In this document: positions 45,187 to 53,414 of the stretch, in pieces
Layout of the letters: each line of letters opens with the position of its first letter
Numbering within the stretch: position 1 is the first letter of the stretch
NCBI GenBank assembly: GCA_937901895.1
Contig: CALGTD010000182.1
Span: 1-54,234, forward strand
Direction of reading: 5' to 3'
DNA length: 54,234 bases
Source of the DNA: an uncultured Spartobacteria bacterium
Lineage (GTDB): Bacteria; Verrucomicrobiota; Verrucomicrobiia; Chthoniobacterales; JAATET01
Position numbers and translations under genes: made by a program
The notes under the pieces: model-generated
Databases searched by the model: none
Told to the model about the DNA's origin: nothing
What the model saw: only the letters and a program-made list of their open reading frames with translations

Positions 45187-48100
45187 ATGACGAGACCATC
45201 CAAAGCCCGGTGGAGCGAAACCGTTACTCCCACCCGTGAGCCCGTGCCCCCCAAAACCAGCGGTCGCCTTGTGTTTTCGAGGATCCGATCCGTCGCCAGG
45301 TGTTGGGTGGCGCTTCCGTTTCTGGTTGCCGGATTGCCTCATCCCGGCAGCGCCCAGATCACCCGCTCCGGCGCGGTTGGCGGCAGCAATCCCTTCTCGT
45401 CTCCGACATGGGACGCCGGAGACGTGGCGGTGGTTGGGGACTCGGTATCGGAAGGGCGTCTGACGATCAACAGTGGCGGGACGGTGGTTGTCTCAGGTAT
45501 GCTACTTGTCGGGGTGGGGCAGGGATTATCAGGCGTTATCGATGTGAATGGCGGCACGCTGAATGCCGGCCCGCTTTTCTTTCTGGGGAATCCGGGCAGC
45601 GCCACGTTGATCGTTCGCAATGGGGGGACGGTTACGCTTCCCTTTGACCCGGCCGCCGTCGCGCCGGATTCCATACAATCCTTCCTTAGCGCGGAAGCAG
45701 GTGCGGGCACGAGCATCTTGATTCAGGTTACCGGCGGGACGTTATCCACCGGCGAAAAGTTCGATCTCGTCGGCGATAGTAGCAAGGCGGCCACGCTGGA
45801 GATCTCTGGCGCCAGCCTGGTGACCAGCTGGGAGGCGGAGCTGGAGAACGCGGAGGCGTATGTGAGCGGGGGAAAATGGAACGTCTCCAAGTCGCTGGCT
45901 GTTCACAACCTTCTGGATATTTCCGCGAATGGTTCGGTGGCGGCGGCGTCCTTCTATAATTCCGGGAGACTGGTGATCCGGGATTCGGGCGCGTTGTCGG
46001 GCTCAAATCTGAATGTGGGAGGTGTGGAAATTTCGGGGAACGGTTCGATGTCGGCCTCAACCCAGGTGGCCTTCCGCAGCGGGAGCGTATCCGGGAGTGG
46101 CTCGATCCACACAGGAACTCTTTTGGTGACCGGAGAAATGATGGTCCAGGAGTCGGCTACGGTGTCGGCCAACGACGGAAGCATCAACGCTTTCGCCTCG
46201 CTTGATCTCTCTGGAAACGCCTCGCTGGAGGTGGCACAGAAATTCGACGCTTCCGGCAAACTGGTGATTCGGGACTCGGCTGTGATGTCAGTCTCCCAGC
46301 TTGTGGTGTCAGGCCAGTTGACCGAGGTGAATGGTGGAAGTGTGGATGCCGGCAACATCGTCGTCGGTGGTAGCAGGACCGGGACCCTCACGATCAGCGA
46401 CGGCCAGGTCACCGCAGGCGGCGTGTATTTGGGCTATGGCGGGACCTCGAAAGGCACGCTCCAACTGAATGGCGGAGTCCTTACAACGACCACCGTGTGG
46501 GGGGCTGCGACCGGAGGGTTCGGCGGTGGCGGACCAGGGGTCGTTCGGTTCAACGGTGGAACGCTCCGCCTGTCCCAGGCAGGGGCGAATCTGTTTTCCA
46601 ATATCAAGCTGGGAGACGTGACCCTCGAAGCCGGCGGCGGGACCATCGATACCCAGGGATTTGACGTCAGCACGGCCTCTGAGGGTCTGGATGGTCCGGG
46701 CAGGTTGACCAAGAAGGGCGAAGGCAGGCTGACCCTCGGCGGAGCCAACACCTACGCCGGGGGAACGGCCGTTTCCGCCGGGACCCTGTCGGTTACAGGC
46801 TCGATTTACCACCCGGACGCCGAACTCTGGGTCTCGGGCCCGACGGCTGTCCTCGGCATCAGCGGGAACGGATCGGTGACCAATTCGGATGCGTCCATAG
46901 TCGGAGGCGAAGTGCGGGTTTCGGGCGGCCGTTGGACAAATACCGGCAGCATCGCGGTGGGAGGTCTCGTCCCCGGCCACCTCACGATCTCCGGCGGCGA
47001 AGTAACGGCGACGGAAGTTTCCACCGGCTACGCGTTTTTCGATACAGCGGAACCGTCCACCATCACCTTGACCGGCGGCGTTCTCACGACGGGTCAGGTC
47101 GTGAGGGCGGCCCCCCGGGCGGCAACGGTGAGCTTCGGCGGCGGCACGTTGCGTCTTTCCGGCCACCAAAGCGACCTGTTCAGCGGCTTTGCACCGGGCT
47201 CGGTGACGCTCGATTCCGGCGGAGGCACCATCGACACCCAGGGGTTCGACGTGACGACTGCCCAGGGGCTGGGCGGAGTCGGCGGTCTGGTGAAAAAGGG
47301 CGGCGGCACGCTCACCCTGACCGGCGAAAACACCTACACCGGCGGCACCACGATCACGGAGGGCGGGCTGATGATCGGCGATGGCGCGACCGGCTCGATC
47401 ACCGGCGACGTCGTCAACCATGGCCTCTTGTGGTTCAACCGCACGGGCACCCATACGTTTGAGGGCGTGATCAGCGGCACCGGTCTCGTCATCTCCGTCG
47501 GAGGAACTCTCATCCAGACCGGCAACCATCAATACACCGGCGGCACCATCGCAGGGGGCGGTGGCACCATCCAACTCGGAAACGGCGGCTCCACGGGCTC
47601 CGTGGTCGGCGACATCTCCCTCGGCGGTGGAATCTTCGGCACCGGCCACCTCATCGCCAATCGTTCCGATGAGTTCACTCTTTCCGGTGTCATCAGCGGT
47701 GTGGGAACCCTCACCCAGGCGGGCACCGGCACGCTCACCCTGACCGGCGGGAATACCTACACCGGCGCGACCTCGGTCAACGCCGGGACCCTGCTCGTCG
47801 ATGGCTCGATCACAAGCGACGTCACCGTGCAGAGCGGTGCGACCTTCGGCGGCGGCGGCACGGTTTACGGACAGATCACCCTCGAGAGCGGTTCCGCACT
47901 TCGGCCGCTGGGCGAATTGAAAACGGAGATCCTCGAGTGGAATTCCGGTGGCACGCTCATCCTCCGGCTCGGGGGGGGGAACCAGCGACAGCATCGACAT
48001 GGACTATTTCACCGGCGGGGGCGAAGGCACGTTTGCGTTCACCTTTGAAAACGCAGACTGGCAGGTCGGCCAGACCTACACGCTGCTGGCGTTCGGGGAC

Positions 48101-48280
48101 TCCACGTTCACCGGAACCAACTTCACCTTCACGAATGGCGGAGGCTTCGCAGGCACGTTCCTCCCGGGTGAGCATTCCCTCCAATTCAAGCTCACCGCGG
48201 TGCCGGAACCGCAAGCGTGGAGTCTTGTGCTGGTCGGGTTGATCGGAACGCTCGCGGTGCTCCGTCGTCGGTCGAAGTAG
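45187..48280 (+). CDS. Giant beta-strand repeat PEP-CTERM protein, split by a nine-G tract
   Basis: The gene encodes an exported beta-strand-repeat protein like the one at 38169. A long basic N-terminus precedes a signal segment (CWVALPFLVAGLPHPGSAQ). Many repeat units follow (LTLTGENTYTGGTT, LTLTGGNTYTGATS), then the frame breaks at G9 (47971-47979). As written, translation continues 23 codons past the tract and stops at 48048, so it lacks the sorting signal. With eight G the frame would run to 48280 through TSDSIDMDYFTGGGEGTFAF and end at the PEP-CTERM signal VPEPQAWSLVLVGLIGTLAVLRRRSK, for about 1030 residues. Either the tract varies to switch cell attachment, or it is a sequencing error. 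The start ATG at 45187 lies 68 bases after the LuxR gene. Confidence 0.85.
47971..47979 (+). repeat. Nine-G homopolymer at the frame break
   Basis: A run of nine G lies in codons for LGGG just before the PEP-CTERM region. A change of one G moves the C-terminal signal in or out of frame. Confidence 0.95.
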
Positions 48281-48425
48281 TATCCGCCGGGCGGTGGGGC
48301 TGCAGTTCGAGGGGATTGGCGGCCGGGCTTGGAATACGGGCTGGCATCCTTCAGGCTGCCGGCAGTTGCATGTTCGGCAAAGTGATGGCGTTCCCCGTGC
48401 GGCAGGATCTGCGCGATCGGTCGCC

Positions 48426-48767
48426 TCAGGACTGCGGGTCGAACCCGAAGACGCGCAGTTCCTGATCGCAGCGGCAGGCCTTTGCGATTCGGGCGGCCCA
48501 GGCCACGGCGTCCTCGCGGGCGGGGAGCTCCAGCACGGTGAAGCCACCGTTGAGCGGAGGCGCCCACGGATACCCTCCCTCGGTCACGCGACCATCGGCC
48601 GAGACGAGCACGGGCGGGACGCTTTCGTCGATGCCGCCGCCAAACACGTAAACCCCGGCGGCTTTCGCCTCCTCGATCACCGCATGGGAATCGCGAACCA
48701 CCGCCTCGAATTCGCTGTCCGAAACGACCATTGCCGCGCTGGGGAAGGAAATCAGATACTTGGCCAT
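48426..48767 (-). CDS. YCII-related domain protein
   Basis: This 113-residue protein has the ferredoxin-like YCII fold: an N-terminal AKYLISFPS strand, DSHAVIEEAKAAGVYVFGGG in the middle and FTVLELPAREDAVAWAARIAKAC toward the end, as in the YciI/DGPF group. Its function is unknown; some members are found beside sigma factors but none is near here. The start at 48767 has GGAGA 8 bases upstream. It is convergent with the beta-strand-repeat gene and divergent from the PEP-CTERM gene at 48913. Confidence 0.85.
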   Translation of the reverse strand: MAKYLISFPSAAMVVSDSEFEAVVRDSHAVIEEAKAAGVYVFGGGIDESVPPVLVSADGRVTEGGYPWAPPLNGGFTVLELPAREDAVAWAARIAKACRCDQELRVFGFDPQS

Positions 48768-48912
48768 CGCATTCTCCTGCGAAGCACACTGACCGCGCGA
48801 TCCCCGCTTGAACAGCTTATGCGGCTGCCGCGCGTCGGTTCGCCGGGCGGTGACGCGCACCCGACGGCGAATGCCTTTGACTTGTCCGGCCCGCCAACAG
48901 AGCTTCGCCGCC

Positions 48913-49524
48913 ATGTTGTTGAAAACCTTGGTCGGGACGGTGCTGATTGGCGGCGGATTTCTTTTTGGTTCCCTTTCTCCCGCGGCGGCGGCGATTACGA
49001 TCAACATCACGAGCGGCGCGGGCGTGGTGAACGTCGAGACTTCGGGCACGTTCAACCTCGATGCCCTCGTCAACTACGTGGACCAGGTGTCCATCAGCTC
49101 CTCCTACCTCTCCCCGGGTGACGGCGGCGTGGCCACCGGGATCGGCATCGGGGATCTTTACGGCACGACCATTTACGACCTCACTCCATACGGCGCGGAC
49201 GGGTTGGCCTCAGGATCGGGCTTCGGCAGCACTTTCTCCATCCTGCCTGGCGCCCTGGGGAGCCCGGCTGCGGTGGTCGTGCCGGCCGGCTATGTCTCGG
49301 AGCACTGGATCTCCAGCTCGGCGACGATCCCCGGCAGCATCGCCTCGCTTGGACTCACCCCCGGCGAATATCTCACGACCTTCAGCTTCCAGGGCGTCTC
49401 CGACACCGTGGTCGTCAATGTGGCCGCGGTCCCCGAACCTGCCTTGACGGCCCTTGCCGTCGTGGGGGCTGTGGCGGGCCTCGCCGTCATCCGCCGCCGT
49501 TCCCGGCGCAAATCGCTGTTTTAG
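48913..49524 (+). CDS. PEP-CTERM exported protein
   Basis: This 203-residue protein has a signal peptide (about residues 3-26, ending PAAAA), a beta-rich mature region (INITSGAGVVNVETSGTFN) and a C-terminal sorting signal VPEPALTALAVVGAVAGLAVIRRRSRRKSLF region. I know no function for the mature domain. A second copy of its last third occurs at 50377-50563, so it took part in a local duplication. The start is taken at the ATG at 48913, at which the signal peptide begins; the frame is open upstream to 48808. Confidence 0.85.
   Translation: MLLKTLVGTVLIGGGFLFGSLSPAAAAITINITSGAGVVNVETSGTFNLDALVNYVDQVSISSSYLSPGDGGVATGIGIGDLYGTTIYDLTPYGADGLASGSGFGSTFSILPGALGSPAAVVVPAGYVSEHWISSSATIPGSIASLGLTPGEYLTTFSFQGVSDTVVVNVAAVPEPALTALAVVGAVAGLAVIRRRSRRKSLF
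49279..49465 (+). repeat. Direct repeat, copy 1 (3' part of the PEP-CTERM gene)
   Basis: This segment corresponds base for base, with about 15 percent substitutions, to 50377-50563. It encodes AGYVSEHWISSSATIPGSIA and the following VPEP motif. The two copies are 1098 bases apart and enclose the toxin-antitoxin genes. Confidence 0.88.
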
Positions 49525-49649
49525 GCCAATCTCGAAAGCGCGTCGGCGCGAGGGCCGTTCCGCGCGGTCGGCGGCGGGTGAACGTCGCGTCCTCCCGTGA
49601 ATCCCCCGGCCATTCTCCGCGCACCGGTGCGGCCGCCCCGTCTGGCTCT

Positions 49650-50027
49650 TTACGAATTCGCCGCGAGCCATTCGGCATACGCCGCCTCGTCGATCCCGCC
49701 GGCCGCGAGAGCGAGCGTCCGAATGACCGCGTCGGCCTCGGCGGCGCGAAAGGTGAGGCCATTTCGCTCGAGAAAACCCGCCCCCATCATGAACCCGGTG
49801 CGCTTGTTGCCATCGACAAAGGGATGGTTCTTCACGATGCCCGCCGCATAGGCCGCGGCCAGTTCCGCGAGCGTGGGCTCTCCGTAATGGAGAAGCTGCG
49901 GCGGCCGCGCGAGCGCGGATTCCAGCAATCCCATGTCGCGCACGCCCGCCGCTCCGCCGTAGTCCGCGAGCATGAGATCGTGGAGCGCGAGGCACTCCTC
50001 CTTCGTCAGCCAGTAGGGCTGCTTCAC
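49650..50027 (-). CDS. Doc/Fic-family toxin (death-on-curing type)
   Basis: This 125-residue protein has the Doc core KNHPFVDGNKRTGF (residues 67-79), in which the His, Asn-Lys-Arg and Gly residues form the active site of the Fic fold. Short Doc-type proteins phosphorylate elongation factor Tu to stop translation; this follows from the family. The N-terminal part (WLTKEECLALHDLMLADYGGAAGVRD) is also typical. Its start overlaps the upstream antitoxin stop as ATGA, the usual antitoxin-first type II layout. The pair is bracketed by two copies of a PEP-CTERM gene end. Confidence 0.93.
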   Translation of the reverse strand: MKQPYWLTKEECLALHDLMLADYGGAAGVRDMGLLESALARPPQLLHYGEPTLAELAAAYAAGIVKNHPFVDGNKRTGFMMGAGFLERNGLTFRAAEADAVIRTLALAAGGIDEAAYAEWLAANS

Positions 50028-50251
50028 TTCGCCAGCTCGCGGAGCGCGTTGCGATAGCGGCGGTTCAGCGACTCGAAGGTCGCCATCGTCTTGTCGAATT
50101 CGGGATTCGACGCGGTGAGCCGCACGCCATCCTGCGCCTCGGTCAGGGTGAGCGTGTCGCCCTCGCCGACCTTGAGATGCGCCAGCGCCTCCTTCGGCAA
50201 CACCACGCCGTAGGAATTCCCCACCTTGCGAATCTTCACGTTCACCGTCAT
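50024..50251 (-). CDS. AbrB/MazE-family antitoxin
   Basis: This 75-residue protein has an N-terminal swapped-hairpin AbrB domain (MTVNVKIRKVGNSYGVVLPK, DTLTLTEAQDGVRLTAS) that binds its own promoter, and a C-terminal tail (FDKTMATFESLNRRYRNALRELA) likely to wrap the toxin. It is encoded first and coupled to the Doc-type toxin through ATGA. Doc with an AbrB-like antitoxin is a known pairing. The promoter should lie just upstream (50252-50330), a short stretch that also abuts the duplicated PEP-CTERM fragment. Confidence 0.9.
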   Translation of the reverse strand: MTVNVKIRKVGNSYGVVLPKEALAHLKVGEGDTLTLTEAQDGVRLTASNPEFDKTMATFESLNRRYRNALRELAK

Positions 50252-50370
50252 GGCTACAGAGTAGCCACGAACGTTATTACGGCAAGCTTCTGCTCGATCG
50301 TTCTCATTTCCGGTTTTCCGGCGTCCATCCGCCTCACGGGGGCGTTCATGGCAGTCTGGATCCCGGCGGG

Positions 50371-50600
50371 ATGGCCGTGCCGGCCGGTTACGTCTCGGAG
50401 CACTGGATTTCCAGCTCGGCGACGATCCCCGGCAGCATCGCCTCGCTTGGACTCACCCCCGGCGAAACTCTCACGACCTTTAGCTTCGAGGGCGTCTCCG
50501 ACACCGTGCTCGTCCACGTCGCCGCAGTCCCCGAACCCGATTTGACCGGCCTCGCCATCGCGGGCTCTGACTGATCGCGCGATCATCCGCCGCCGCGCGC
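50371..50600 (+). pseudogene. Fragment of a second PEP-CTERM gene (copy 2 of the direct repeat)
   Basis: This segment repeats the C-terminal third of the protein at 48913-49524: AGYVSEHWISSSATIPGSIA, LGLTPGE, a VSDTV stretch and VPEP. It lacks a signal peptide and the rest of the gene. The frame breaks after the VPEP motif (stop at 50572-50574), while the remains of the basic tail (IIRRRAHRA) are in another frame. It is a relic. The remaining gap to 50778 contains nothing else I can name. Confidence 0.82.
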
Positions 50601-50778
50601 ATCGCGCGCTGGCGCGAGCGGGTTCTAGCCAGCAGCAGCAGTTTCTGGCAACCGATTCGATTTACCGACCGCTAAAAAGCTCCGGCACCTTGCCTCGCAC
50701 GTTCCCGCGTGTCTCGCCCTTGGGGCTGATTTCCGGTCAAGCGTCCTCGTTCGCCCCCGGTGATCCGGGGTTCCCTCC

Positions 50779-51560
50779 CTCGACACCGATTCCGGGGTGG
50801 GTTAGCGTCGTTTCATGAAACGTCTCCTGACCTCCGTCGGACTGATTGTTTGCGCAGCTTTTCACACGGAGGCTCAGGGCTTCTCGAATGGCCAGGCGGC
50901 CGACCTCGTGCTCGGCCAGGCGACGTTCATTGCCGATGCGTCTTCCCCGACGAACGCGTGGTCGATGACGACGCCGACGGGCGTCGCCGTGGATCCCACG
51001 ACCGGGAAGGTGTTTGTCGCGCAGTATGGCGCGAATCGGGTGCTGCGTTACGCGAACTCGGACAGCCTCGCCAACGGCGCACCGGCGGAGGTGGTGATCG
51101 GCCAGGTGAATTTCTCCGCGTCGGCGGCAAACCAGGGGGGGGGCACGCCCACGGCGTCGACCCTGAGAAACCCGATCGGCGTCTGCGTGGATTCCCGCGG
51201 CACGCTCTACGTCGCCGACTCGGGGAACAATCGGGTGCTGGTCTTTCAGGGGGCCTCGACCCTGCTGCCGATCACCAACGCTTCGGCGGACTTTGTGATC
51301 GGGCAGATGAATTTCACCACCGCCGTCCCCGCCACCACCGCCACCACGCTCAGAGAGCCTAACGGCGTCACTGTCAGCCCGGACGGCACGCTGTTCGTGG
51401 CGGATTCTGGCAACAGTCGCGTGCTCGGCTACAAGAACATCGCCAGCCTGACCGGCAACGGCCCGGTTGCGGATCTGGTGGTCGGGCAGATCAACTTCAC
51501 GTCGGGTGACGCCTCCACCACCCGCTCGAGATTATCCTACCCCGCCGACGTGCTCGTCGA
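50779..51560 (+). repeat. Paralogous segment, copy 1 (leader and NHL gene start)
   Basis: From 36 bases before the ATG to at least 51560 this segment matches 53415-54234 at roughly 85 percent by eye, including the non-coding leader CTCGACACCGATTCCG. The leader match means the duplication included the promoter-proximal region and not only the coding part. Confidence 0.85.
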
Positions 51561-52254
51561 CTCGGGCAACCACCTCTGGATCGCCGACTTCGCGAACAGC
51601 CGCGTGCTCCGCTTCAACAATGCCAGCGGCCTGCCCGCCACAGCGGCCGAGGCCTCCGGCGTGCTCGGTCAACCGAACTTCACCAGCAGCAATTTCGCCG
51701 TGACCGCGACCGGCATGGTGCCGCCGATGGGACTGGCGATGAGTTCCACCGGCGATCTTTTCGTCGCGAACTTTGACGCCAACCGGATCACCGCCTACCG
51801 CAATGCAGCCACGCTCGCCAACGGGGCCGCGGCATCGCTCGTGCTTGGTCAACCGGACTTCGTCAGCAACGAGCCCGCGCTGACGGCGTCGGGCCTCTAC
51901 GAGCCCGCCCGCCTCGCGTTTGACCTCCAGGGCCGGCTGTTCGTCACCGACAGCCACCACAATCGCACGCTGCGCTACACTCCCGCCCCCGCCCCGACTC
52001 CAGTCGTGACGGTGACCGGCAAGAAGGCGTTCACCACGACGAAGGCAAAGGTGAAGATCAAGGGCAAGGCCACCAACGGCCCGATCGCCCGGGTGGACGT
52101 GAAGTTTGGCAGGAAGACCTTCAAAGCCAGGGGCACGACGAACTGGAACTACGCCGCCAGGCTCAAGCCGGGCAAAAACGTGCTGAAGGTCACCGCGGTC
52201 GGCACCAACGGCAAGGTCTCGAAGCCGGCGAAGGTGAAGATCACCCGCAAATAA
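50815..52254 (+). CDS. Exported NHL-repeat protein with C-terminal Ig-like module
   Basis: This 479-residue protein has a signal peptide (residues 1-20), then NHL beta-propeller repeats of about 60 residues each (for example GVAVDPTTGKVFVAQYGANR, GVCVDSRGTLYVADSGNNRV, GVTVSPDGTLFVADSGNSRV) and a linker APAPAPTPVVTVTGKK. It ends in a basic Ig-like module (KAKVKIKGKATNGPIARVDV, LKPGKNVLKVTAVGTNGKVS). The propeller probably binds a ligand or partner at the cell surface; no enzymatic function is claimed. A nine-G tract (51135-51143) lies in frame in the second repeat. It is a close paralogue of the gene at 53451, and 36 bases before each ATG are also nearly identical. Confidence 0.88.
   Translation: MKRLLTSVGLIVCAAFHTEAQGFSNGQAADLVLGQATFIADASSPTNAWSMTTPTGVAVDPTTGKVFVAQYGANRVLRYANSDSLANGAPAEVVIGQVNFSASAANQGGGTPTASTLRNPIGVCVDSRGTLYVADSGNNRVLVFQGASTLLPITNASADFVIGQMNFTTAVPATTATTLREPNGVTVSPDGTLFVADSGNSRVLGYKNIASLTGNGPVADLVVGQINFTSGDASTTRSRLSYPADVLVDSGNHLWIADFANSRVLRFNNASGLPATAAEASGVLGQPNFTSSNFAVTATGMVPPMGLAMSSTGDLFVANFDANRITAYRNAATLANGAAASLVLGQPDFVSNEPALTASGLYEPARLAFDLQGRLFVTDSHHNRTLRYTPAPAPTPVVTVTGKKAFTTTKAKVKIKGKATNGPIARVDVKFGRKTFKARGTTNWNYAARLKPGKNVLKVTAVGTNGKVSKPAKVKITRK
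51135..51143 (+). repeat. Nine-G homopolymer in the NHL-repeat gene
   Basis: G9 lies in codons for NQGGGTP. The paralogue has G5 at the same place (53772-53776, NQGGTP), one codon shorter. Confidence 0.95.
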
Positions 52255-52275
52255 CCGCCGGGTCATGGCCGGCGG
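52255..52275 (+). terminator. Hairpin directly after the NHL-repeat gene
   Basis: CCGCCGG (52255-52261) and CCGGCGG (52269-52275) pair perfectly with a 7-base loop immediately after the TAA. No U-tract follows, so termination would be weak or assisted. Confidence 0.45.
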
Positions 52276-52307
52276 GCGTCCCAAAATAATCGCGTGCCTC
52301 AGCTTTC

Positions 52308-52367
52308 AGGTAGGTCGCGGACCTCCGGGCCGCGACATCGAAACGTTCCTGCGGCCGGAGGCTACCT
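52308..52367. repeat. REP-like extended palindrome
   Basis: AGGTAG (52308-52313) pairs with CTACCT (52362-52367), CCTCCGG (52322-52328) with CCGGAGG (52355-52361), and CCGC (52330-52333) with GCGG (52351-52354). An alternative short hairpin GTCGCGG/CCGCGAC (52314-52336) is nested in the 5' arm. A 60-base extragenic element of this shape resembles the REP sequences that disperse in bacterial genomes with RAYT transposases. Only one copy was found here. The rest of the gap to 52528 shows nothing else I can name. Confidence 0.45.
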
Positions 52368-52527
52368 CATGAAATGGGTGCGACCTCGATCGTGCCCCTC
52401 GGCGCTGCGATGCCCCGGGGACGGAAGATCGGCACGCCCCTGCCACCCTCCGTCGTTCGGTGCGCGTGACGGGGCGGTTGCGCTCGATCTTTCACACTGA
52501 TGGAAACCGGCACCTACGGACGACTCC

Positions 52528-52926
52528 ATGGAAACTCCTTCACACGGCCTCGCGGAGATTTATCGCGACTACATTGACTGCCTGAATCGACAGGATTGGG
52601 ACGCCCTTGGCCGCTTCGTGTGCGAGGACGTATGCCACAATGGGCGGCCGCTGGGGGTGGCGGGTTACCGCGGGATGCTGGAGGAAAACTTCCGGCAGAT
52701 CCCGGATTTGCGGTTCGTGATCGCGATGCTCGTCGCGGATCGTCAGCGGGTCGCGAGCCGGCTCGCGTTCGACTGCCGGCCGCGCGGGGAATTTCTCGGG
52801 CTTCCGGTGAACGGACGGAGGGTGCGCTTTTGCGAGAATGTTTTCTACGAGTTCCGGAACGGTCGGATCTGCGAGGTCTGGTCGGTCCTCGACAAGGTAG
52901 CGATCGAGGCGCAGCTCGGGGAGTAG
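52528..52926 (+). CDS. SnoaL-like polyketide-cyclase-fold protein (ester cyclase type)
   Basis: This 132-residue protein has the NTF2-like SnoaL fold: IYRDYIDCLNRQDWDALGRFVCEDV at the N-terminus, GVAGYRGMLEENFRQIPDLRF, and a C-terminal VFYEFRNGRICEVWSVLDK strand pair. This pattern marks the ester cyclase group of SnoaL-like proteins. No polyketide genes are nearby and most members of this family have no known reaction, so none is claimed. No signal peptide is present. It lies between the two NHL-repeat paralogues. Confidence 0.8.
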   Translation: METPSHGLAEIYRDYIDCLNRQDWDALGRFVCEDVCHNGRPLGVAGYRGMLEENFRQIPDLRFVIAMLVADRQRVASRLAFDCRPRGEFLGLPVNGRRVRFCENVFYEFRNGRICEVWSVLDKVAIEAQLGE

Positions 52927-52953
52927 GTCTGTCCGGCGTGGGCGGCGCGCCCC

Positions 52954-53331
52954 TTAACCGGCGTGCACGCGGATGCGCTCCCTCAATGGGGTGCGGCGCG
53001 TGCCGGGTTCCTTGACGGTGATGACCGCGGTGAAGTCCCGGCGAATTTTGCGAACCCTCACGGCGTATCGACGTCCGGTGGAAGTCTCCCTTTCAAGGCT
53101 CAGCCTTCCCGAGCCGCCGGAGCCGGCTACGCGGAGCTTCACCTTGGGATTCCGGGCCTGGACCTGATTCGCCGGCCCGACGACGAACCGGAAGGTCACC
53201 GTTCCTCGAACGGCCGTGGGGTCGCGCGGGAGGCCCGTGACTCGAAGCCGGGCATTCGCGTCCGCAGACAAACCGCCCCAGACCAGCGCGGCGATTCCTG
53301 CCACGAGGGGGACCCGGAACGCGGGTTTCAT
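52954..53331 (-). CDS. Small exported basic beta-rich protein
   Basis: This 125-residue protein has a signal peptide (RVPLVAGIAALVWGGLSADA, cleavage near residue 26) and a basic mature part of short strands (ARLRVTGLPRDPTAVRGTVT, VKLRVAGSGGSGRLSLERET, YAVRVRKIRRDFTAVITVKE). The composition and length resemble the Ig-like modules at the ends of the NHL and sulfatase proteins, so it may be a stand-alone version, but the similarity is weak by eye. It is convergent with the SnoaL-like gene and divergent from the second NHL gene. I know no function. Confidence 0.65.
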   Translation of the reverse strand: MKPAFRVPLVAGIAALVWGGLSADANARLRVTGLPRDPTAVRGTVTFRFVVGPANQVQARNPKVKLRVAGSGGSGRLSLERETSTGRRYAVRVRKIRRDFTAVITVKEPGTRRTPLRERIRVHAG

Positions 53332-53414
53332 ACGGGGAGGGACTATCGGTCCGTGTGGCCACGGTCAAGCACCGGGGCCCGCCGGCCGCTGTCCGGCGCG
53401 GCGTGATCCTCCGG

